A stretch of 11,927 bases of DNA, taken from Microbacteriaceae bacterium (GTDB lineage Bacteria; Actinomycetota; Actinomycetes; Actinomycetales; Microbacteriaceae). This document shows positions 7,377 through 11,927 of the stretch, piece by piece (position 1 is the stretch's first letter; every line of letters starts with the position of its first letter). The notes beneath the pieces were generated by a model, which did no database searches, was not told the DNA's origin, and saw nothing but the letters and a program-made list of their open reading frames with translations. The stretch lies in NCBI GenBank assembly GCA_022701925.1, contig JAKONM010000285.1:1-11927 (forward strand), written 5' to 3'. The position numbers and the translations under genes are program-made.

Positions 7377-7405
7377 ACGAGGTCGGCGGAGGAGAGGAAC
7401 GAGCG

Positions 7406-7933
7406 ATGGCGCTCCCCGGACTGCGCGGCACGGACCACATCGGATTCACCGTGCCGGACCTCGACGCGGCCGACCGCTTCCTGGTCGAGGTGCTCGGGTG
7501 CACCCGCATCTACTCGCTGGGGCCCTTCGTCCACCAGGACGACGACTGGATGGCCGAGCACCTGGGCGTGCATCCCCGCACCGTGATGCGGCGCCTGCAC
7601 TTCTACCGCTGCGGCACCGGGCCGGGCTTCGAGGTCTTCCAGTACGAGGCGGCCGACGGGCAGCTGCCGCAGCCGCGCAACAGCGACCTGGGCGGCCACC
7701 ACCTGGCCTTCTACGTGGACGACCTCGACGCCGCGGTGCAGCACCTGCGCGACCACGACGTGCACGTGATGGGCGAGCCGACCGCCAGCTCCGGCCCCAG
7801 CGCCGGTCAGCGCTGGGTGTACTTCACCAGCCCGTGGGGCATGCAGATGGAGCTGGTCTCCTACCCCGACGGCAAGGCCTACGAGCGGGACGCGCCCGTG
7901 CTGCTGTGGCACCCCGCGCGACCGGCGGAGTGA
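7406..7933 (+). CDS. VOC (vicinal oxygen chelate/glyoxalase-fold) protein
   Basis: A 175-residue protein with two beta-alpha-beta-beta-beta modules of the VOC superfamily, whose members include glyoxalase I, methylmalonyl-CoA epimerase and extradiol dioxygenases. The four expected metal positions are visible: H11 (TDHIGF), E76 (GFEVFQYE), H99 (GGHHLAF) and E149 (MQMELVSYPDG). RWVYFTSPWG is a typical VOC block. The best start is ATG 7406, preceded by GGAGGAGAGGA (7388-7398); an upstream in-frame ATG at 7334 lies in the promoter region and lacks a ribosome site. It is the first gene of an operon with the GntR regulator (one-base gap) and aldehyde dehydrogenase. It probably acts on a pathway intermediate as isomerase, epimerase, lyase or dioxygenase; which of these cannot be told here. 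Confidence 0.9.
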   Translation: MALPGLRGTDHIGFTVPDLDAADRFLVEVLGCTRIYSLGPFVHQDDDWMAEHLGVHPRTVMRRLHFYRCGTGPGFEVFQYEAADGQLPQPRNSDLGGHHLAFYVDDLDAAVQHLRDHDVHVMGEPTASSGPSAGQRWVYFTSPWGMQMELVSYPDGKAYERDAPVLLWHPARPAE

Positions 7934-7934
7934 C

Positions 7935-8612
7935 GTGACCGCCGGCCGGGCGCGACCCGCGGCCGCGGCCCGCGACGGCGCGGCCGGCGCCCGCATCGCC
8001 GACGCGCTGCGTGAGCGGATCCTGCGCGGCGAGCTGACGCCGGGGCGCCGCATCCGCCAGGAGCGGCTGGCCGCCGACCACGGCGCCAGCCGGGCGGCGG
8101 TGCGGGAGGCCCTGCGGATCCTGCAGGCCGACGGCCTGGTGACGACGATCGCGAACACCGGCGCGTGGGTCGCCCGGCTGAGCCAGGCCGAGTGCGAGGA
8201 GGTCTACCAGGTGCGCGAGCGCCTGGAGCCGCTGCTGCTGCGGATGAGCCTGCCGGGGCTCGGCCCCGCACGCATCGAGCGGCTGGTGGCGCTGGCCGCC
8301 GAGATCGAGCGCGTCGACGACGTCGAGCAGTTCCTGCGGCTCGACCGCGAGCTGCACCTGCTGTCCTACGAGGGCGCCGGGACCGCGATGCTCGGCGGCC
8401 TGGTCGAACGGCTGTGGGACACGACGCAGCACTACCGCCGCGCCTTCGCACTGCTGTCCGAGCCCGACGACCTGCGCACGATGCACGACGAGCACCACAT
8501 GCTCGTCACCGCCCTGCGGGACGACGACGCCGAGGGCGCCGAGCGCGTCCTGGCCGGGCACATCCGGCGCACCCGCCTGCAGCTGGCCCACCACCCCGCG
8601 GTCTTCGCCTGA
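7935..8612 (+). CDS. GntR-family transcriptional regulator, FadR/FCD subfamily
   Basis: A 225-residue DNA-binding regulator. The N-terminal winged helix-turn-helix (about 17-82) contains LRERILRGELTPG, the recognition segment SRAAVREALRILQADGL, and the wing. The C-terminal all-helical FCD ligand domain (about 88-215) carries the usual metal/ligand residues D137, H141, H187 or H188, and H209. FCD regulators commonly respond to organic acids made in the pathway they control. Translation begins at GTG 7935, one base after the VOC stop, with GGAG (7927-7930) just upstream, so it is coupled to the VOC gene. An alanine/arginine-rich stretch of about 16 residues precedes the fold. It probably controls its own operon and the divergent E1-E2 operon through the palindromes at 7302-7376. 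Confidence 0.92.
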   Translation: MTAGRARPAAAARDGAAGARIADALRERILRGELTPGRRIRQERLAADHGASRAAVREALRILQADGLVTTIANTGAWVARLSQAECEEVYQVRERLEPLLLRMSLPGLGPARIERLVALAAEIERVDDVEQFLRLDRELHLLSYEGAGTAMLGGLVERLWDTTQHYRRAFALLSEPDDLRTMHDEHHMLVTALRDDDAEGAERVLAGHIRRTRLQLAHHPAVFA

Positions 8613-8644
8613 CGGCGACCGCCCCCACCGATCGAGGACACGAG

Positions 8645-10132
8645 ATGACGACGACGTCGACCACCGCTCCGACCGCTGCGCCGGACGCCCCTCCGGCCGA
8701 GCAGGCGGGCCTCTTCCGCGACCTGTACGTCGACGGCGCCTGGCGGCCGGGCGGCGACGGCGGCCGCTTCGACGTGCTCGACCCCGCCGACGGGCGGCCG
8801 ATCACCGGCTTCGCGATCGCCACCGAGCAGGACTGCGACGACGCCGTGGCCGCCGCGGCCGCCGCGCTGCCGAGCTGGAGCGCCACGGCGCCCCGCGTGC
8901 GCAGCGAGATCCTGCGGCGGGCCTGGGAGATCCTGACCGCCGAGTCCGACGTGCTGGCCGCGATCATGGTCCGCGAGAACGGCAAGTCCTGGGCGGACGC
9001 GAAGGCCGAGGCCGGCTACGCCACCGAGTTCTTCCGCTGGTTCGCGGAGGAGGCGGTGCGCATCCCGGGCGACTGGCGCCTCTCCCCCGCCGGCGACAAG
9101 CGCATCGTCGTGACGCACCGCCCCATCGGGGTCGCGCTGCTGATCACGCCGTGGAACTTCCCGGCCGCGATGGCGACCCGCAAGCTGGCCCCGGCGCTGG
9201 CCGCCGGCTGCACGACCGTGCTGAAGCCGGCGCGCGAGACGCCGCTGACCGCCGCCTACCTGGTCGACGTGCTGGAACGGGCCGGCGTGCCCCGGGGCGT
9301 CGTCAACCTGGTGACCCCGGTGCCGACGGGTCCTGCGGTGGCCCGGATGCTGGCCGCGGACGCCGTGCGCAAGCTCTCGTTCACCGGGTCGACGGAGGTG
9401 GGGCGCGAGCTGCTGAAGACCTGCGCCGACCGCGTGGTGAACGCCTCCATGGAGCTGGGCGGCAACGCCCCGCTGATCGTGCTGCCCGGCGCCGACCTGG
9501 ACCAGGCGGTCGAGGGCGCCTTCCTGGCGAAGATGCGCAACGGCGGCTCGGCCTGCACCTCCGCGAACCGCTTCTACGTGCACGCCTCGCTGCACGACGA
9601 GTTCGTGTCGCGGATGGTGGAGCGCCTCGAGGCGGTGCGCACCGGCCCGGGGCTCGACCGGGAGAACACGCTGGGCGCCCTGGTCTCGACGGGCGAGCGC
9701 GACAAGGTCGCCCGCCTGGTCGACACGGCGGTCGAGGAGGGCGCCGAGGTGCGGATCGGCGGCACGCCCTCCGGCGAGGGCGCCTTCTACCCGCCCACCC
9801 TGCTGACGGGGGTGCGGCACGGCAGCACGGTGAACGTCACCGAGATCTTCGGGCCGGTCACCGCGGTGGTCGAGTTCGACGACGTCGAGCAGGCGGTGGC
9901 GCAGGCGAACGACTCCGAGTACGGCCTGATCGCCTACGTCTTCGGCGAGGAGCGGGCCGCGATGCAGGTGGCGACGCGGCTCGACGCGGGCATGGTCGCG
10001 GTGAACCGCGGCGTCGTCTCCGACCCGGCGGCGCCGTTCGGCGGCACGAAGCAGAGCGGGCTGGGCCGCGAGGGCGCCAGCGAGGGGATCCTCGAGTTCC
10101 TCGAGACGCAGTACATCGCCGTCAGCGCGTGA
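8645..10132 (+). CDS. NAD(P)-dependent aldehyde dehydrogenase (succinate-semialdehyde dehydrogenase-like)
   Basis: ALDH-superfamily enzyme of 495 residues oxidising an aldehyde or semialdehyde to the acid. Motifs occur in order: TPWNFP (N171), LKPA (K194), FTGSTEVG (246-253), MELGGNAP (general base E270), and the catalytic cysteine C304 in NGGSACTSANRFYV, followed by EIFGPV and FGGTKQSGLGREG. The overall pattern (LYVDGAW start, ANRFYVH, SGLGREG) is closest to the GabD/succinate-semialdehyde branch, though the residues before the cysteine (GGSAC) differ from the usual GQTC. The first 20 residues are a Thr/Ala/Pro-rich extension. The ATG has GAGG (8634-8637) seven bases upstream; the gap to the GntR gene is 32 bases, so it is probably the last gene of that operon. 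Substrate is not fixed by sequence. Confidence 0.94.
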   Translation: MTTTSTTAPTAAPDAPPAEQAGLFRDLYVDGAWRPGGDGGRFDVLDPADGRPITGFAIATEQDCDDAVAAAAAALPSWSATAPRVRSEILRRAWEILTAESDVLAAIMVRENGKSWADAKAEAGYATEFFRWFAEEAVRIPGDWRLSPAGDKRIVVTHRPIGVALLITPWNFPAAMATRKLAPALAAGCTTVLKPARETPLTAAYLVDVLERAGVPRGVVNLVTPVPTGPAVARMLAADAVRKLSFTGSTEVGRELLKTCADRVVNASMELGGNAPLIVLPGADLDQAVEGAFLAKMRNGGSACTSANRFYVHASLHDEFVSRMVERLEAVRTGPGLDRENTLGALVSTGERDKVARLVDTAVEEGAEVRIGGTPSGEGAFYPPTLLTGVRHGSTVNVTEIFGPVTAVVEFDDVEQAVAQANDSEYGLIAYVFGEERAAMQVATRLDAGMVAVNRGVVSDPAAPFGGTKQSGLGREGASEGILEFLETQYIAVSA

Positions 10133-10160
10133 CGGCGGGCCGCCCGTCCGCGCTCACGCG
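10126..10160. terminator. Small inverted repeat joining the stop codons of two convergent genes
   Basis: CGCGTGA (10126-10132) pairs with TCACGCG (10154-10160). The TGA is the ALDH stop and the TCA is the minus-strand XRE-cupin stop. The 21 bases between are GC-rich and partly self-complementary (GGCGG and CCGCC blocks). No T-run follows, so it is at best a weak two-way terminator. Confidence 0.35.
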
Positions 10161-10837
10161 GGCGGGTGGTGGCTGCTGCCGTGCACGAACCAGACGCCCT
10201 CGAACGGCTCCGGCCCCGGGTTGCGGTGCACGTGCGGGATCGAGCAGTCGAAGCCGAACGACTCGCCCTCGTGCAGGTGGAAGGTCTCCTGCCCGACGGT
10301 GACGATCAGCTCGCCCTTCAGCACGTAGGCGTACTCGTACCCGTCGTGCGTCACCATCTCGCCGCCGGCGGACGAGGTGGCGCCCGGCGCGTAGGACACC
10401 TTCATGAAGTTGATCGCGTGCTCCGGCGTCGCGGCCAGGCGCTCCCACACCACGCCCTCCGCCATCGTGATCTGCGGCCGGTGGGCGGGGTGCGCGACCG
10501 AGACCCGGTTCGCGTACTCGCTGGGGTGCCAGGCGTTCATCGGGTTCATGCGCCCGCTGCCGTGCCACTCGTCGACGGGCTCCTCGCCGGCGTGGGCCTG
10601 CTCCTGCGCCTGCTCCTCCGCCTCGAACAGCTCGTCGACCGTGACGCCCAGCAGGCGGGCGAAGCTGTACAGCGTGCCGACCGACGGCTGCGACTTGCCG
10701 TTCTCGATCTGCGAGACGAGGGAGGGCGAGACGCCGGCCTGCCGGGCCAGCTCGCGCAGCGAGAAGCCGGCGCGCTGCCGGATCTCCTTCAGGCGCGTGC
10801 CGAGGTCGCCGACCTCGAAGGTCTGGATGTCCGACAT
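10154..10837 (-). CDS. XRE-family transcriptional regulator with C-terminal cupin domain
   Basis: A 227-residue regulator. The N-terminal XRE helix-turn-helix (about 12-70) includes LKEIRQRAGFSLRELA, the recognition segment VSPSLVSQIENGKSQPS and TLYSFARLLGV. A Glu/Gln/Ala-rich linker (72-90) leads to a cupin_2 domain (about 147-220), with possible metal ligands H164 and E168 (THDGYEYAYVLKGE) and H202/H204 (PHVHRNPG). This architecture senses a small metabolite and often controls amino-acid, polyamine or carboxylate catabolism. The ATG at 10837 follows GAGAGGAA by 13 bases, which is a long spacing. The gene converges on the ALDH with 21 bases between stops, and is divergent from the VOC-PRISE pair at 11007, a likely target. 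Its own promoter region contains a 9-bp palindrome (10914-10942). Confidence 0.93.
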   Translation of the reverse strand: MSDIQTFEVGDLGTRLKEIRQRAGFSLRELARQAGVSPSLVSQIENGKSQPSVGTLYSFARLLGVTVDELFEAEEQAQEQAHAGEEPVDEWHGSGRMNPMNAWHPSEYANRVSVAHPAHRPQITMAEGVVWERLAATPEHAINFMKVSYAPGATSSAGGEMVTHDGYEYAYVLKGELIVTVGQETFHLHEGESFGFDCSIPHVHRNPGPEPFEGVWFVHGSSHHPPA

Positions 10838-10913
10838 GAACGGCGTCCGGTTCCTCTCGACACGAGCCCCGTCGAGGGCCGGGGAGCGGAGCCGCGCCCA
10901 TCGGAATGGTAGG

Positions 10914-10942
10914 GGCTCCCGTCCCGGAGGTGCACGGGAGCC
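10914..10942. promoter_or_regulatory. Perfect 9-bp inverted repeat in the XRE-cupin / VOC divergent region
   Basis: GGCTCCCGT (10914-10922) pairs with ACGGGAGCC (10934-10942) around 11 bases. It lies 77-105 bases upstream of the XRE-cupin start and about 65 bases upstream of the VOC start. A possible minus-strand -10 box, TACCAT (10911-10906), adjoins it, so it could be an autoregulatory operator. That role is inferred. Confidence 0.4.
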
Positions 10943-10960
10943 GCCGCGGGCCGCGTGTTA

Positions 10961-10984
10961 GTGTTCAGTCAGAGCGAACAGTCC
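10961..10984 (+). promoter_or_regulatory. Candidate operator, site 3 of the shared motif (XRE-cupin / VOC divergent region)
   Basis: Reads GTGTTCAGT-N6-CGAACAGTCC. As a palindrome it is TGTTC-N9-GAACA (10962-10980), the most symmetric of the three copies. It overlaps the end of a possible extended -10 (TGT followed by TAGTGT, 10956-10964) and lies 26 bases before the downstream VOC start codon, the usual place for a repressor site. Confidence 0.42.
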
Positions 10985-11006
10985 GGCCGTACGAGGAAGT
11001 GTGGCG

Positions 11007-11543
11007 ATGACCATCAGCGGAGTGCATCACACGGGTCTCATCGTGCGGGACCTGGACGCCTCGATCGAGTTCTACCACGGGGTGCTCGGCTTCCCGTTCG
11101 ACAGCGAGCCCAGCCCGTGGTTCGACGGCGACGAGCTGGCGGAGGGCGTCGGCGTGCCCGGGGCCCGGCTGCGCCAGTGCTGCCTGCGCGTGGGCGACGG
11201 CGTGCTCGAGCTGCTGGAGTACGCGAACCGGGAGCCGAGCGACGAACCGGTGCACCAGAACCACCTGGGCGCCGCGCACGTCGCCTTCCGGGTCGACGAC
11301 GTCGAGCGCACGAAGGCGGACCTCGAGGCCGCGGGCGTCGAGTTCCTGACCGAGGCGCACACGGTGGACGACGGCGTGCTGGCCGGGTGGCGCTGGGTCT
11401 ACTTCCGCGACCCCGACGGCATCCCGCTCGAGCTCGTCGAGGTCGCCTACACGCGGCCCGACGAGCGGCGCGCCGGCATCGCCGCCTACCTGGCCGACCA
11501 CCCCGCAGCAGGCGGGACCGCACCGTCCGAAGGAGCCCCATGA
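11007..11543 (+). CDS. VOC (glyoxalase-fold) protein, second copy
   Basis: A 178-residue VOC-superfamily protein. It has HHTGLIVRDLDASIEFYHGVLGF at the N-terminus (H8 as first ligand), LELLEYA (E68 or E71), AAHVAFRVDDV (H91), and RWVYFRDPDGIPLELVE (E142), giving the four metal positions. It is only distantly like the VOC protein at 7406, so the two are not a recent duplication. ATG 11007 is preferred because GAGGAAG (10993-10999) is seven bases upstream; the alternative GTG 11001 is too close to that site. The stop overlaps the start of the PRISE-like gene (ATGA, 11540-11543), so the two proteins are probably made together and act in the same pathway. Reaction unknown: glyoxalase, epimerase, lyase or dioxygenase. 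Confidence 0.9.
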   Translation: MTISGVHHTGLIVRDLDASIEFYHGVLGFPFDSEPSPWFDGDELAEGVGVPGARLRQCCLRVGDGVLELLEYANREPSDEPVHQNHLGAAHVAFRVDDVERTKADLEAAGVEFLTEAHTVDDGVLAGWRWVYFRDPDGIPLELVEVAYTRPDERRAGIAAYLADHPAAGGTAPSEGAP

Positions 11544-11927
11544 CCGACCCCTCACCCCGCCGCGCCCTGGTCGTCGGCGTCACCGGCATCGTGGGCCAGA
11601 ACCTGGCGGTGCGGCTCGCCGACGAGGGCTGGGAAGTGTGGGGGCTGTCCCGCAGCGGCGGCGTGCCCGACCCGCGGGTGCACCCGGTGCGCGCCGATCT
11701 GGGCGACGCCGAGGGCCTGGGGGCGGCGCTGGCGGACGTCCGTCCCGAGTTCACGGGCATCACGGCGTGGACCCGCATGGCCACCGAGGCCGAGAACATC
11801 CGCGTGAACGGCGGCGCCGTGCGCGACGTGCTGGCCGCGCTGCACCCCGCCGGCACCCTGCGGCACGTCGCGCTGATGACCGGGCTGAAGCACTACCTGG
11901 GGCCGTTCGAGGCCTACGGCACCGGCG
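11540..11927 (+). CDS. PRISE-type SDR reductase (progesterone 5-beta-reductase/iridoid-synthase-like), 3' end outside window
   Basis: The first 129 residues of an extended SDR are present with no stop before the window ends. The nucleotide-binding loop is GVTGIVG (13-19), with GLSR (35-38) after strand 2, as in NADPH enzymes of this group. TAWTRMATEAENIRVN (75-90), LRHV and MTGLKHYLGPFEAYG (113-127) match the PRISE family pattern seen in plant 5-beta-reductases and iridoid synthases, where the lysine in the TGxKHYLGPFE motif (K117 here) assists 1,4-reduction of an enone. The catalytic tyrosine would lie beyond the window. The ATG is preceded by AGGAG (11531-11535) and overlaps the VOC stop by four bases. 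A role in reducing an alpha,beta-unsaturated ketone or aldehyde is inferred from the family; a plain NAD-dependent epimerase is the alternative. Confidence 0.85.
   Translation, partial: MTDPSPRRALVVGVTGIVGQNLAVRLADEGWEVWGLSRSGGVPDPRVHPVRADLGDAEGLGAALADVRPEFTGITAWTRMATEAENIRVNGGAVRDVLAALHPAGTLRHVALMTGLKHYLGPFEAYGTG

Noticed and set aside
7334..7405. Longer N-terminus for the VOC protein starting at ATG 7334
   Set aside because: This ATG lies inside the candidate operator and -10 box and has no ribosome site, whereas ATG 7406 has a strong one.
8432..9820. A 462-codon minus-strand open frame opposite the aldehyde dehydrogenase
   Set aside because: It is a His/Arg/Gly-rich shadow frame with no recognisable domain; the plus-strand ALDH has a full set of motifs.
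7406..11543. The two VOC genes as a recent tandem or dispersed duplication
   Set aside because: They share only superfamily motifs; lengths, loops and flanking residues differ widely.
1..11927. CRISPR array, tRNA, IS element or integration site
   Set aside because: No spaced direct repeats, cloverleaf, transposase/integrase gene or terminal repeats flanking a target duplication were seen on reading both strands.

Overview
The window is very GC-rich (roughly 70% or more by eye), tightly packed, and uses both ATG and GTG starts. A GTP-type PEP carboxykinase at the left edge, short or absent intergenic gaps and the overall base use point to a high-GC actinobacterium. A deep-branching soil lineage such as Thermoleophilia is possible, but nothing here proves it. 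No rRNA, tRNA, CRISPR array, phage gene or transposase was seen, and no stretch above 300 bases lacks a gene.

Layout, left to right. (1) 1-1000 (+): C-terminal part of PEP carboxykinase (pckG), cut by the window edge just after its P-loop. (2) 1025-1128: a long compound inverted repeat between converging genes. (3) 1140-1934 (-) and 2035-2814 (+): two classical SDR dehydrogenases, divergent around a 100-base promoter region; the second resembles acetoin/2,3-butanediol dehydrogenases. (4) 2827-7276 (-): a three-gene coupled operon, read right to left: fused E1 alpha-beta 2-oxo acid dehydrogenase, lipoyl E2 acyltransferase, and a beta-hydroxyacid dehydrogenase. (5) 7406-10132 (+): a divergent operon of a VOC (glyoxalase-fold) protein, a GntR/FCD regulator and an aldehyde dehydrogenase. 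(6) 10154-10837 (-): an XRE-cupin regulator converging on the aldehyde dehydrogenase. (7) 11007-end (+): a second VOC protein overlapping the start of a PRISE-type (progesterone 5-beta-reductase/iridoid-synthase-like) reductase that runs off the window.

How the parts may work together (inference): apart from pckG this looks like a catabolic cluster. SDRs, the PRISE-like reductase and the beta-hydroxyacid dehydrogenase would handle alcohol/ketone/enone steps, the VOC proteins an isomerase, lyase or dioxygenase step, the aldehyde dehydrogenase would oxidise a semialdehyde, and E1/E2 would turn a 2-oxo acid or acetoin-like ketone into an acyl-CoA. No E3 gene, transporter or CoA ligase is visible. 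The substrate is not determined by the sequence.

The most notable pattern is a shared imperfect palindrome, TGTTC-N9-GWACW, present once in each of the three divergent promoter regions (about 1974-1995, 7322-7340, 10962-10980). It suggests that all three gene blocks answer to one regulator, for which the GntR/FCD and XRE-cupin proteins encoded here are the obvious candidates.
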